Assembly (NCBI RefSeq): GCF_022179345.1
Contig: NZ_BPQR01000011.1
Location: forward strand, 1-64,000
DNA: 64,000 nt
Direction of reading: 5' to 3'
Source of the DNA: Methylobacterium jeotgali
GTDB lineage: Bacteria; Pseudomonadota; Alphaproteobacteria; Rhizobiales; Beijerinckiaceae
Shown here: positions 8,828 through 17,627 of the stretch, one piece after another
How the letters are laid out: each line of letters begins with the position of its first letter
Numbering within the stretch: the first letter of the stretch is position 1
Position numbers and translations under genes: made by a program
Notes under the pieces: generated by a model
What the model was told of the DNA's origin: nothing
The model's database searches: none
The model's input: the letters and a program-made list of their open reading frames with translations, nothing else

Positions 8828-11461
8828 GTGATCGAACGACTCGTCGCGTTCTCCGTCCGTCAGCGCTGGGCCGTCATCGTCGTCGTCGCGCTCCTCACCG
8901 CCGCGTCCGTGGGGGTCGCCGCGCATCTCTTCCGCATCAACACCGATGTCGAGCGCCTGATCGATCCGAAGGAGCCCTGGCGGCAGGACGAGATCGCCTT
9001 CGAGCAGTCCTTCCCTCAGCGCAGCAACGCCATCGTCGCGGTGATCGACGGGCAGACGCCCGAGGAGACGGAGGAGGCGGCGCAGAAGTTCGCGACCTCG
9101 ATCGCCGTCCACAAGAACCTGATCGAGTCGGTCTACCGGCCCGATGGCGGCCCCTTCTTCCAGCAGCACGGCTTCCTGCTGATGTCGAAGCCCGAACTCG
9201 ACAAGACGCTGGAGCAGCTCGTGGAGCAGCAGGGCCTGCTCGGCGCCCTGGCCCAGGACCCCTCGCTGCGCGGCGTGATGCGCGTGCTCGCCATGGGCGC
9301 GCAGGGGGTGAAGAGCGGCGACGCCCAGCTCTCGGACCTCGAGAAGCCGATGGGCGAGTTCGACAAGACGCTCAACGCGGTGCTCGCCGACAAGCCAGCG
9401 CGCCTCTCCTGGCAGCTCCTGCTCTCGGGAGGCGAGGTGCGCAGCACCGACCTGCGCAAGTTCGTGATGATCCAGCCGGTGCTGGACTTCAACGCCCTGC
9501 AGCCCGGCTACACGGCGACGAAGCTGATCCGCAACGTCGCCAAGGACGCCGGCATCACCGAGGCGAACGGGCTGCGCATGCGGCTGACCGGCCCGGTCGC
9601 GGTGGCGGACGACGAGTTCGCGACCCTGTCGGACGACGCCTTCCTCAACAACTCGGTCACGGTCGGCGCCATCCTGCTGTTCCTGTGGCTGGCGCTGCGC
9701 TCGCCGCCGCTCGTGCTCTCGGTGATGATCACCACCTTCGCCGGGCTCGTCGTCACCGCGGCGCTCGGCCTGCTGATGGTGGGCGAGCTGAACCCGATCT
9801 CGGTGGCCTTCGCGGCGCTGTTCGTCGGGCTCGGCATCGATTTCGGCATCCAGTTCGCGGTGCGCTACCGGGCCGACCGCTACGAGCAGCCGGACATCTA
9901 CTCGGCGCTGCGCGCAGCCGCGCGGGGCGTCGGCTGGTCGCTGACCCTTGCCGCGATCTCGCTGCTCGCCGGCTTCTTTGCCTTCCTGCCGACGGCCTTC
10001 CGCGGCGTCTCCGAGCTCGGCCTCATCGCCGGCGTCGGCATGATCGTGGCCTATCTCTTCGCGCTGACGCTGCTGCCGGCGCTGATCGCCGTCTTCAACC
10101 CGCGGGGCGAGAAGCGCGCCGTCGAGACGGCGTGGCTCGCCGGAGTCGACCCGTGGATCCTGCGCAACCGCAAGGGCGTGCTGATCGCCGTCGGGCTCGT
10201 GACGCTCGCCGGCCTGCCGCTTCTCCTGAAGCTGCCCTTCGATTCGAACCCGATGCATCTGCGCAGCCCGAAGGTCGAGTCGATCGCCACCTATCTCGAC
10301 CTGATCAAGGACCCGGCGACGAGCCCGAACGTCATCGACGTGATCGCGCCCTCGGTCGACGCGATCCCCGAGCTGTCGAAGAAGCTCCTGGCGCTGCCGG
10401 CGGTGTCGAGCGTGAACAGCATCGACACCTACATGCCCCGCGATCAGGACGAGAAGCTCGCCGCCATCGCCGAGACGGCGCAGATCCTCGATCCCGTGCT
10501 GAACCTGAAGCGCAAGCCCGCGCCGAGCGACCAGGAGAACGTCGCGGCCCTCAAGCAGACGGCGGGCGCCCTGCGCGACGTGGCCGGCGGCTCGAAGAAT
10601 CCCACCGCGCTCGCCGCCACCCTCGACAAGCTCGCGGCCGCCCCGGAGGCCAAGCGCGTGGAGGCCACGAAGGCGCTCACCGCCGACCTTCCGGGCCTCA
10701 TCGAGGGGATGAAGGCGCTGCTGCATCCGAAGAAGGTGACGCTCGACACCATCCCCGAGCGGCTCAAGGCCGAGTGGGTCTCGAAGGACGGGAAGGCCCG
10801 CCTGGAGGTGCATCCGAAGGGCAACTCCAACGACGACGATGTTCTGCGCAGCTTCGCCAAGGAGGTGCAGACGGTGGCCCCGCACGCGACCGGCGCGCCG
10901 GTGGCGACGACCTCGTCGAGCTACACGATCCTCGGAGCCTTCATGCAGGCGGGCATCACCGCCTTCGTGCTGATCTTCATCATCCTCTCGGTCGCGCTCC
11001 GCAAACCCTGGGACGTCGCCATGACGCTCGGGCCGCTGGTGCTCGCGACGCTGTGGACGCTGATGAGCCTGCCGCTCGTCGGAATGCCTCTGAACTTCGC
11101 CAACATCATCGCCCTGCCGCTGATGCTCGCCGTGGGCGTGGCCTTCCACATCTACTACGTGATCGCGTGGCGGGCCGGCGTCGCGGACATGCTGGCCTCC
11201 AGCCTGACGCGGGCGATCTTCTTCTCGGCGCTGACCACCGGCACCGCTTTCGGCTCGCTCGTCCTGTCGAGCCATCCCGGCACCGCGAGCATGGGCAAGC
11301 TGCTCGCCCTGTCGCTGTTCTTCACGCTGGTGGCGGCGTTCTTCGTGGTTCCGGCCTTCCTCGGCCCGCCGCCCAAGCGCCCCGACGCCGACCGGCCGGA
11401 GGGCGATGCCGCCGGCAAGGACCCGCTCCTCGGCGCCAAGGCGCGGGAGAGGGTCGCCTGA
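8828..11461 (+). CDS. hpnN: Hopanoid transporter HpnN (RND superfamily)
   Basis: RND-type membrane protein of 877 residues. HpnN moves hopanoids from the inner to the outer membrane in Rhodopseudomonas palustris. A first TM segment follows the N-terminus (WAVIVVVALLTAASVGVAA), then a large periplasmic domain, five clustered TM segments (including VGAILLFLWLAL and VAFAALFVGLGIDFGIQFAVRYR), a second periplasmic domain, and a second TM cluster ending VAAFFVVPAFLGPPPKRP. GTG 8828 is chosen because GAGGAGGTAG lies at 8811-8820. The frame opens earlier, but the sequence there is not protein-like. Ends against a hairpin shared with hpnK. Confidence 0.93.
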   Translation: MIERLVAFSVRQRWAVIVVVALLTAASVGVAAHLFRINTDVERLIDPKEPWRQDEIAFEQSFPQRSNAIVAVIDGQTPEETEEAAQKFATSIAVHKNLIESVYRPDGGPFFQQHGFLLMSKPELDKTLEQLVEQQGLLGALAQDPSLRGVMRVLAMGAQGVKSGDAQLSDLEKPMGEFDKTLNAVLADKPARLSWQLLLSGGEVRSTDLRKFVMIQPVLDFNALQPGYTATKLIRNVAKDAGITEANGLRMRLTGPVAVADDEFATLSDDAFLNNSVTVGAILLFLWLALRSPPLVLSVMITTFAGLVVTAALGLLMVGELNPISVAFAALFVGLGIDFGIQFAVRYRADRYEQPDIYSALRAAARGVGWSLTLAAISLLAGFFAFLPTAFRGVSELGLIAGVGMIVAYLFALTLLPALIAVFNPRGEKRAVETAWLAGVDPWILRNRKGVLIAVGLVTLAGLPLLLKLPFDSNPMHLRSPKVESIATYLDLIKDPATSPNVIDVIAPSVDAIPELSKKLLALPAVSSVNSIDTYMPRDQDEKLAAIAETAQILDPVLNLKRKPAPSDQENVAALKQTAGALRDVAGGSKNPTALAATLDKLAAAPEAKRVEATKALTADLPGLIEGMKALLHPKKVTLDTIPERLKAEWVSKDGKARLEVHPKGNSNDDDVLRSFAKEVQTVAPHATGAPVATTSSSYTILGAFMQAGITAFVLIFIILSVALRKPWDVAMTLGPLVLATLWTLMSLPLVGMPLNFANIIALPLMLAVGVAFHIYYVIAWRAGVADMLASSLTRAIFFSALTTGTAFGSLVLSSHPGTASMGKLLALSLFFTLVAAFFVVPAFLGPPPKRPDADRPEGDAAGKDPLLGAKARERVA

Positions 11462-11478
11462 GGCCTCGATGAAGGTCT

Positions 11479-11500
11479 CGGGAGGGCCTCGGCCCTCCCG
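11479..11500. terminator. Hairpin between convergent hpnN and hpnK
   Basis: CGGGAGGG (11479-11486) pairs with CCCTCCCG (11493-11500). It lies between the hpnN stop at 11461 and the hpnK stop at 11504. There is no T-run, so function is inferred from position. Confidence 0.5.
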
Positions 11501-11503
11501 GCC

Positions 11504-12355
11504 TCAGAGGAAGTCCGAGAAGCCGCCGCTGCGGATGCCGCCTCGCGCGACCGCCTCGCGGGCGGCGGGTGCGATGAGGGCGTCCCGCTCGGCGGCGTAG
11601 GCGTATCCGGGCGCCTCGCCGGGGAAGCCGCCGGCCGTTGCGGGATGGGTGTAGAGTTCGCTTAAGCCCGGCGGCAGATACGTGAGAAGGCCGGCGACGC
11701 GCTCGGGCGTCATCGTGCCCGACCAGGCGAGTCCCAGAGTCCGGTCGGGGATGAGCAGGCCGAGCTGCCGCGCGCGCACGGCGAGCAGCGCTGCCCATGG
11801 GGCGGTGTCGAGGGCGGGTCGGGGCGTGAAGCCCGGTTCGGCGAGGCGCAGCACGGCCCGCGGCTCTCGCGGCACCCGGATCGCCCGCATCCCGTAGCGC
11901 GGGCCGATCCGCAGCACCGCACCCGCGATCAGCGGGTGGATGTGGAAGTGCTTGTGGGCGTTGACGTGATCGAGCGGCAGCCCCGTCGCTCGGTAGGCCT
12001 CGAACTGCGCCTCGATCTCGGCGGCGAGCTGGCGCCGCGCGCCGCTCTTGAGGGCGAGGTCGAGGCCCATCCGCTCCATGTCGGAGCGCATCAGCCCGCG
12101 CCCGTCCGTCAGGTCCGGAAGCGCCGCTGCGGGCAGCGTCGGCCATGCCTCGACCAGGACGAGATGCAGCCCGACCCGCAGGCCCGGCATCCGCCTCGCC
12201 CGCGCTACGGCGTCGGCTGCGGCGGGCGCCGAGACCATCAGGCTCGCGGCCGTCAGGATGCCCTCCCGATGGGCCTGCTCGACGGCCTCGTTGACCTCGC
12301 GGCTCAGCCCGAAATCGTCGGCGGTGACGACGAGGCGCCGGTCCGTCGCGCTCAC
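11504..12355 (-). CDS. hpnK: Hopanoid side-chain deacetylase HpnK (YdjC family)
   Basis: YdjC-like carbohydrate deacetylase, 283 residues. With HpnI and HpnJ it is needed for the cyclitol-ether head group; the accepted role is removal of the acetyl group from N-acetylglucosaminyl-bacteriohopanetetrol. Metal/catalytic motifs are intact: TADDFGLS near residues 11-18, GLHL, and HVNAHKHFHIHP. GTG 12355 overlaps the upstream gene stop (GTGA) and has GAGGAG eight bases ahead. It follows an SPFH-domain gene in one operon and converges on hpnN. Confidence 0.9.
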   Translation of the reverse strand: MSATDRRLVVTADDFGLSREVNEAVEQAHREGILTAASLMVSAPAAADAVARARRMPGLRVGLHLVLVEAWPTLPAAALPDLTDGRGLMRSDMERMGLDLALKSGARRQLAAEIEAQFEAYRATGLPLDHVNAHKHFHIHPLIAGAVLRIGPRYGMRAIRVPREPRAVLRLAEPGFTPRPALDTAPWAALLAVRARQLGLLIPDRTLGLAWSGTMTPERVAGLLTYLPPGLSELYTHPATAGGFPGEAPGYAYAAERDALIAPAAREAVARGGIRSGGFSDFL

Positions 12356-13137
12356 GGATCCCGCTCCTCGGCCGGCTCGGCGATGCCCGACGTCGCGAAG
12401 GCCTCGCGGCCGATCACGAGCGTCGCGCCCTTGCCGCCGGACGCCGAGAGGCTCTGGAGCAGGCGCAGGTTCATCAGTTCCGGGTTGCCCTTGAGCATCC
12501 GGGCGGAGTTCGCCAGCGAGCGCAGGGCCGCCTGCTCACCGCGGGCCCGCTCCAGCGCCGCCCGGCCCTCGAGGCGGGCGCGCTCGGTCTCGGCGAAGAG
12601 ACGGCGCAGCTCGGGCGGCAGGGTCACGCCGCCGACCGTCGCCTCGACGAAGCGGCAGCCGCAGACCGGCCGGTCGAGCAGGGCGAGAAGCGATGGTCCG
12701 AGGCTGGCGCGCTCGTCGAGGAGCGCCTCGACGGTCCGCGCGGCGGCGAGCCGCACGAGCGCGTCCGTAGCGGCGACCCGCACGGCCTCGCGGTGGCCGC
12801 CCTCATGTGCCGTCTGCGGGTCGACGATCTCGTAGACGACCGTCGCCGACAGGCGATAGGAGAGGCGGTCCGCGCTCGTCACCTCGACCGCGTGGAGGGT
12901 CTCGAAGACCGGCAGCCGCGACAGGGCGACGACGAGGCGATCCCGCCGGCCGAGGGCGCGGTACCGCCCCGGAGCGAGCCTCCCGGCGAAGCGGCCGTCG
13001 ACGTAGAGCAGGCCCTGCTGCCAGGAATAGATCGTCTGGCTCCAGCCTCCTCGCCGCAGGCGTCGGACGAGGACGACCAGCACGGCCGCCGCGACGAGCA
13101 GCAGGAGCGTCGGAACGAGTTGGGTCGTGCTTGGCAC
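12352..13137 (-). CDS. SPFH/band-7 (stomatin-like) membrane protein coupled to hpnK
   Basis: About 261 residues. An N-terminal TM helix (LVPTLLLLVAAAVLVVLV) is followed by basic residues, then an SPFH/band-7 core containing DRLSYRLSATVVYEIVDP and ATDALVRLAAARTVEALL, and a coiled, arginine/glutamate/alanine-rich segment (FAETERARLEGRAALERARGE). Stomatin/prohibitin proteins form membrane scaffolds in ordered lipid domains. GTG 13137 is chosen since AGGGAG sits 7 bases upstream; ATG at 13158 would add seven residues and bury that site. Its stop overlaps the hpnK start, so the two should be co-translated. No other family fits as well, and its partner is unknown. Confidence 0.8.
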   Translation of the reverse strand: MPSTTQLVPTLLLLVAAAVLVVLVRRLRRGGWSQTIYSWQQGLLYVDGRFAGRLAPGRYRALGRRDRLVVALSRLPVFETLHAVEVTSADRLSYRLSATVVYEIVDPQTAHEGGHREAVRVAATDALVRLAAARTVEALLDERASLGPSLLALLDRPVCGCRFVEATVGGVTLPPELRRLFAETERARLEGRAALERARGEQAALRSLANSARMLKGNPELMNLRLLQSLSASGGKGATLVIGREAFATSGIAEPAEERDP

Positions 13138-13144
13138 GCCGGTT

Positions 13145-13150
13145 CTCCCT
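13145..13150 (-). promoter_or_regulatory. Ribosome-binding site that fixes the SPFH gene start
   Basis: CTCCCT on the + strand reads AGGGAG on the coding strand, seven bases before GTG 13137. This argues against the longer ATG start at 13158, which would place the site inside the gene. Confidence 0.55.
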
Positions 13151-13437
13151 TGGATCACTCCCCGGCGCCGCGGGGACCGGACGGGAGCACGAGGCCCGCA
13201 GGGTCCGTTCCCGGCTGCCCGAGGGCCGGCGCCGGAGAGTCTTTGCGGCTGTCAGGAACAGCGGAGCGGCGGATCATCTCTCGCTGGCCGCGCCCTCGCG
13301 GGCGTCGCGCGAACCCGATCCGTCGCGCGTCCTGTATCGCGGCGCGGGCGCGGCCTGTCGAGGGCGCCGTCTCCCGAAACGAGAACGGCCGGGCTGAGCG
13401 CCCGGCCGTTCCGATCCGATCGTTGCGACCAGAGGCG
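13151..13437. other. Interval upstream of the SPFH-hpnK unit and downstream of hpnJ
   Basis: About 290 bases without a supported gene. It contains the hpnJ terminator hairpin at 13383-13411 and must contain the promoter of the SPFH-hpnK operon. Open frames across it are low-complexity shadows. No known RNA element was recognised. Confidence 0.5.
13383..13411 (-). terminator. Hairpin terminator of the hpnI-hpnJ unit
   Basis: A 12-bp stem (GAACGGCCGGGC, 13383-13394, with GCCCGGCCGTTC, 13400-13411) has a 5-base TGAGC loop. It is 27 bases beyond the hpnJ stop. Read on the minus strand it is followed by a short T-containing tract. Confidence 0.6.
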
Positions 13438-14871
13438 TCAGGCGGCCTTGGCCGTGCCCTGGCGCTCGCGGAGGAAGTGCCAGAACTCGACGCCCTCGCG
13501 GAGCCGCCGCTTCATCATGTCGGGCGAGCGGACCATCTCGTTCACGATCGAGGCGATCTTCGGCACGCGGAAGTAGAACTTCTTGTAGAACTCCTCCACC
13601 GCCGCGAAGATCTCCGAGTGCGAGAGGTGCGGGTAGTGGAGCGGTGCGATCTGCACGCCGTTCTCGTCGACGAGCTCGGCGTTCTCCACGTCGAGCCAAC
13701 CGTTCTCGACCGCCTGCTTGTAGAGGAAGGTGCCCGGATAGGGGGCGGCCAGCGACACCTGGATGGTGTGCGGGTTGATGCGCTTGGCGAAGGCGATCGT
13801 CTCCTGGATCGTCTCCTTGGTCTCGCCGGGCAGGCCGACGATGAAGGTGCCGTGGATGGCGATGCCGAGCTCGTGGCAGTCCTTGGTGAACTTCTCGGCG
13901 ACCTCGACGCGCATGCCCTTCTTGATGTTGTTCAGGATCTTCTGGTTGCCGGACTCGTAGCCGACGAGCAGGAGGCGCAGGCCGTTGTCCTTGAGGACCT
14001 TGAGGGTCTCCCGCGGCACGTTCGCCTTGGCGTTGCACGACCAGGTGACGCCGAGCTTGCCCAGCTCGCGGGCGATCTCCTCGGCGCGGGGCAGGTTGTC
14101 GGTGAAGGTGTCGTCGTCGAAGAAGAACTCCTTCGTCTGCGGGAACTCCTTCATGCAGTACTTGATCTCTTCGATCACGTGCGCGACCGACCGCGTGCGG
14201 TAGGTGTGCCCGCCGACCGTCTGCGGCCACAGGCAGAAGGTGCAGCGGCTCTTGCAGCCGCGGCCGGAGTAGAACGAGATGTAGGGGTGCTTCAGGTAGC
14301 CGATGAAGTACTTCTCCATCTCGAGGTCGCGCTTGTAGACGCTCGTGACGAAGGGCAGCTTGTCCATGTCCGTCATGATCTCGCGGTCCTCGTTATGGAC
14401 CACGTTGCCGGCGGCATCGCGATAGGACAGGCCCTTGATCTCCGACATCGGCACGCCGTCGGCGACTTCCTTGACGGTGAAGTCGAACTCGTTGCGGGCG
14501 ACGAAGTCGACCACCGGCGCCTGGGTCATCGAGCCCTCGGCGTCGACCGCGACCTTCGCGCCGATGAGGCCGGCGATGAGCTTCGGGTTGGCGGCCTTGA
14601 GGGCCTCGATCGTCTTCACGTCCGACTTGAAGGACGGCACCGAGGTGTGGAGCACGACGAGGTCGAAATCATTGGCCTGGGCCACGATCTCGTCGAGCTT
14701 GATGTTGTGGGGCGGCGCGTCGATGAGCTTCGAGTTCGGCACCAGGGCGGCCGGCTGGGCGAGCCAGGTCGGATACCAGAACGACTTGATCTCGCGCTTG
14801 GCCTGGTAGCGCGAACCGGCGCCGCCGTCGAAGCCGTCGAAGGTGGGAGCCTGGAGGAAGAGCGTGCGCAT
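13438..14871 (-). CDS. hpnJ: Hopanoid radical SAM protein HpnJ
   Basis: About 477 residues. The N-terminal B12-binding-like domain is followed by a radical SAM domain with GRGCKSRCTFC (CX3CX2C, Cys near 206, 210 and 213 from this start). HpnJ is required for converting glucosaminyl-bacteriohopanetetrol to the cyclitol ether; a ring contraction of the sugar is the accepted proposal. The N-terminus RTLFLQAPTFDGFDGGAGSR is characteristic. ATG 14871 is chosen over TTG 14880, which has the GAGG site only two bases away. Lies 50 bases downstream of hpnI, same strand. Confidence 0.92.
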   Translation of the reverse strand: MRTLFLQAPTFDGFDGGAGSRYQAKREIKSFWYPTWLAQPAALVPNSKLIDAPPHNIKLDEIVAQANDFDLVVLHTSVPSFKSDVKTIEALKAANPKLIAGLIGAKVAVDAEGSMTQAPVVDFVARNEFDFTVKEVADGVPMSEIKGLSYRDAAGNVVHNEDREIMTDMDKLPFVTSVYKRDLEMEKYFIGYLKHPYISFYSGRGCKSRCTFCLWPQTVGGHTYRTRSVAHVIEEIKYCMKEFPQTKEFFFDDDTFTDNLPRAEEIARELGKLGVTWSCNAKANVPRETLKVLKDNGLRLLLVGYESGNQKILNNIKKGMRVEVAEKFTKDCHELGIAIHGTFIVGLPGETKETIQETIAFAKRINPHTIQVSLAAPYPGTFLYKQAVENGWLDVENAELVDENGVQIAPLHYPHLSHSEIFAAVEEFYKKFYFRVPKIASIVNEMVRSPDMMKRRLREGVEFWHFLRERQGTAKAA

Positions 14872-14921
14872 GGGGTTCAAGGCCTCAGTGCAGAGCGGGT
14901 GGCGCGAAGAGCAGACGAAGA

Positions 14922-16124
14922 TCAGACCGAGGTCGCCTCAGCATCACGGCTGAGGTTTCCTTCGGGAATAAGCGTGCCGTCCGCAACCACGCGATAATCG
15001 TGACCTTTCCATGTCACCGCACCCGAGACGAAGCTCCAGGAGAAGTTCGCGAAGGACAGCATGTCGCGAATCGGCAACAGCCAGTAGGCGTGCGGCGCCA
15101 GACCGAACAGGCGCTCCAGGCGCAGGCACAGCACGATGCGGCAGGCGAGCGCCAAAGCCGCCACGGCAGGGGCGGCCTCGGGCGCGCCGGGAAGGAGCGC
15201 GCCGAGCAAAGCCAGCGGGAAGGCGTGGGTGACGAGCGAGCCGGCATAGCCCGCCGGGTCGACGTTGCGGATGGTGCGGTTCCAGCGCAGCTCGTGCCGC
15301 CACAGGCCCGAGAGCTCGGTGTCGACGCAGGCATGCCCGATCGTGAAGTTCGGGATGCTGAGGCGGTGCCCGCCCTCGCCCCGCGCCCGCAGGGCCTCGC
15401 CGATGGCGTAGTCGTCCGCGAGGTCGTCCCGGAAGCGCTCGAAGCCGCCGATCTCGGTCAACGCCGCGTGGGTGAAGGCGATGGTCGAGCCGAAGCATGG
15501 CTTGGCGAGGTTCAATGCCGTGCCCATCACCACGTTCGGCAGGAACTGGGCGTCGATGGCCAGCGCCGACAGCTCGGCGAAGACGCCGCGGCCGCCCGGC
15601 ACGCCGTGATAGAGGCAGGTGACGCCGCCGACGCCGGGCGCGGACAGCTCGGTGACGATCCGTTCCAGGTAGTCCGGCCGCACGATCATGTCGCTGTCGG
15701 CCAGAACCACGACCTCGTGCTCGATCATCGCCGCCATGTTGATCAGGTTCGAGACCTTGCGGTTCGAGCCGTGCTGGCGGCCGTCGATGACGAGATCGAT
15801 GCGCAGGGCGGGAAAGGTCTCGCGCAGGCGCTCCACGATGCCGATCGCCGGATCGGTTTGGCGCTGCACGCCGAACACGATCTGGACCTCTCCGGAGTAG
15901 TCCTGCCGGCAGAAGGTCGAGAGGTGCTCGAACAGGTCGGGCTCCATGCCGCAGAGGGGCTTGAGCAGCGTGACGGAGGGGCGCCCGGCGCCGTCGGCCA
16001 GGGCCGGCGCCCGGCGCGCCGCGACCCGGCCGGCGAGCGCCGCCGCGGCGAGCGCGTAGAGGCAGCCCGCGAGCGCGAGGATCAGAAGGATCGCCGAGAG
16101 CCAGTACAGGTCCATGGAGGGCAT
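14922..16124 (-). CDS. hpnI: Hopanoid glycosyltransferase HpnI
   Basis: Family-2 glycosyltransferase of 400 residues related to ceramide glucosyltransferase. It attaches N-acetylglucosamine to bacteriohopanetetrol. The N-terminal TM helix (LYWLSAILLILALAGCLYAL) is followed by VTLLKPLCGMEPDLF, the DSD metal motif in VVLADSDMIVRPDY, DDLADDYAIGEAL, and HELRWNRTIR, a variant of the (Q/R)xxRW motif with His first. Several TM segments close the protein. ATG 16124 is used; ATG 16115 is possible. First gene of the hpnI-hpnJ unit. Confidence 0.92.
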   Translation of the reverse strand: MPSMDLYWLSAILLILALAGCLYALAAAALAGRVAARRAPALADGAGRPSVTLLKPLCGMEPDLFEHLSTFCRQDYSGEVQIVFGVQRQTDPAIGIVERLRETFPALRIDLVIDGRQHGSNRKVSNLINMAAMIEHEVVVLADSDMIVRPDYLERIVTELSAPGVGGVTCLYHGVPGGRGVFAELSALAIDAQFLPNVVMGTALNLAKPCFGSTIAFTHAALTEIGGFERFRDDLADDYAIGEALRARGEGGHRLSIPNFTIGHACVDTELSGLWRHELRWNRTIRNVDPAGYAGSLVTHAFPLALLGALLPGAPEAAPAVAALALACRIVLCLRLERLFGLAPHAYWLLPIRDMLSFANFSWSFVSGAVTWKGHDYRVVADGTLIPEGNLSRDAEATSV

Positions 16125-16231
16125 CGCGCGTCAGGCGTCTCGTGGTCGGGCCGGCGCGGGAATCACTCCGGAGCGGCCGGTGTCGGGCTCGTTCAAGGCG
16201 TAGGTTTGGCGGCGAAGCGTTCGGCGCCGGA

Positions 16232-16252
16232 AACGTGCAGACATGTCACGTT
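16232..16252. promoter_or_regulatory. Inverted repeat upstream of hpnI
   Basis: AACGTG (16232-16237) and CACGTT (16247-16252) flank nine bases, with GGA/TCC continuing on either side. It lies about 108 bases before the hpnI start, in the likely promoter region. A regulator-binding site is an inference; nothing else in the window repeats it. Confidence 0.3.
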
Positions 16253-16255
16253 CCT

Positions 16256-16291
16256 GCCACGTCCGCCGCAGAAGGGCGCAGCGGACGTGGC
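16256..16291 (-). terminator. Hairpin just beyond the hpnL stop
   Basis: GCCACGTCCGC (16256-16266) pairs perfectly with GCGGACGTGGC (16281-16291), six bases past the hpnL stop on the minus strand. No T-run follows, so efficiency is uncertain. Confidence 0.5.
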
Positions 16292-16296
16292 CGGGG

Positions 16297-17412
16297 TCAG
16301 GCGCACTTCTTGAGGTCTCCCCCGCCCGCATCGAAGGCGTCGACGGAGGCGGTGCTGCGCGGCGGCGCGTAGCTGTAGAAGGGACCGAGCGTCGCCGGCT
16401 GCAGCACCGGCTGGAGACGGCGTCCGAGGAGACGGCCGCGGGCCTTGCTCTCCTGCTTGCGCAGGCGGCCCTCGGCCCGGTGCCAGGCGATCAGGCCCGG
16501 GACGCCGACCGCGAGGTCCGCGCAGCGCTTCACCAGCGAGAGCGCCAGCGCCGCCTCGGCCGGGACGCCGAACAGGCCGCAGAGGGCGATGAGACCGCCC
16601 TCCTGCGCGCCGATGGCGCCGGGCACCGCGAAGGCGGCGCCGCGCACGGCCTGGGCGAGGCTCTCGATCACCAGCGCCTCGGCGAAGCCGACCGGGTAGC
16701 CCATGAAGTGCAGGCAGACGTAGACCTCGAGCGTGCCGATGATCCAGCCGATGAAGTGGACGAGGATGCCGCTGCCGACGCGGGACGGCGCGCCGTAGAG
16801 GCGGCGCAGGTTGTCGTAGAGCACCTCGACGGCGCCGAGGGCGGCCCATTCGCGGCCGGAGGCGAAGCGCGAGAGCAGGCCCTGGATCAGCCGGTGCCCG
16901 GCGCGGCGCTGGACGAGGTAGAAGGCGGCGATGGCCGGCACCGCGATCGCCAGGCCGCCCTCGACGGCATGGGCGACGGGACCGTCGCCGACGAGCATCA
17001 CCAGGGCCGCGAGACCGACCACGGTGAAGAGGAGCTGCGTCACCGCCTGGGTCATCAGGTCGACGAACATGCTGGCGCCGGCGAGCCCGCCCGCGACGCC
17101 GCGCTTCGTCAGCAGCCGAGCACCGATGAAGTCGCCGCCGACGGTGGCGACGGGAAGCAGCGTGTTGATGCCCTCGCGGACGTAGCGCAGGTCGATGCAG
17201 GTCGAGAGGCTCGGGCGCCCCTCCTTGGGGAACACCACGAACCAGCCGAAGCCCGCCCAGGCGACCGCGACCGCGCGGGCCACCACGACGATCAGCGTGC
17301 CCCAGCCGGCCGCCAGCACCGCGGCGCCCACATCCTCGAGGCCCGACGAGACGAACAGCCAAGCCGCCGTACAAAGGCCGGCAATCAGACCGACGGTGGT
17401 CAGGTGCTTCAT
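16297..17412 (-). CDS. hpnL: Hopanoid-associated membrane protein HpnL
   Basis: Polytopic membrane protein of about 371 residues from the lysylphosphatidylglycerol synthase TM-region/UPF0104 family, the HpnL subgroup found in hopanoid loci. Visible hydrophobic segments include TVGLIAGLCTAAWLFVSS, QLLFTVVGLAALVMLVG and ILVHFIGWIIGTLEVYVCL. The conserved REGINTLLPVATVGGDFIGARLL and PGAIGAQEGGLIALC motifs mark the family. Its biochemical role is unknown. ATG 17412 (MKHLTTVG) is chosen; the open frame to 17613 is non-homologous leader. Two small hairpins (around 17421-17435 and 17452-17470) lie in the leader. Divergent from the amidinotransferase gene. Confidence 0.86.
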   Translation of the reverse strand: MKHLTTVGLIAGLCTAAWLFVSSGLEDVGAAVLAAGWGTLIVVVARAVAVAWAGFGWFVVFPKEGRPSLSTCIDLRYVREGINTLLPVATVGGDFIGARLLTKRGVAGGLAGASMFVDLMTQAVTQLLFTVVGLAALVMLVGDGPVAHAVEGGLAIAVPAIAAFYLVQRRAGHRLIQGLLSRFASGREWAALGAVEVLYDNLRRLYGAPSRVGSGILVHFIGWIIGTLEVYVCLHFMGYPVGFAEALVIESLAQAVRGAAFAVPGAIGAQEGGLIALCGLFGVPAEAALALSLVKRCADLAVGVPGLIAWHRAEGRLRKQESKARGRLLGRRLQPVLQPATLGPFYSYAPPRSTASVDAFDAGGGDLKKCA

Positions 17413-17627
17413 GACCCTCTTTCGATTCCGTCGAAGGGTTTTGTGGGGCACGAAACCGAAAGCCGGTTTCTTCCGATAAATCACCGCGTTGCGCGGGTTC
17501 GTCAGGGCAAGTTGCAGCTTTGATCCCGGTTGTCTATCACCCGGGAGACACACCGCAGACCAAAGCAGTCGCGGGCGCTGACCCGGCAAACAGAACGCTG
17601 CGCGCACCGTCACCCAGGGGACACGTC

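Noticed and set aside
8501..11275. 924-codon minus-strand frame over hpnN
   Set aside because: Low-complexity antisense translation with no motifs; the opposite strand encodes full-length HpnN.
16231..16254. EcfG-like promoter upstream of hpnI (GGAAC then CGTT on the minus strand)
   Set aside because: The spacer is only 14 bases instead of 16 or 17; better explained as part of the AACGTG/CACGTT palindrome.
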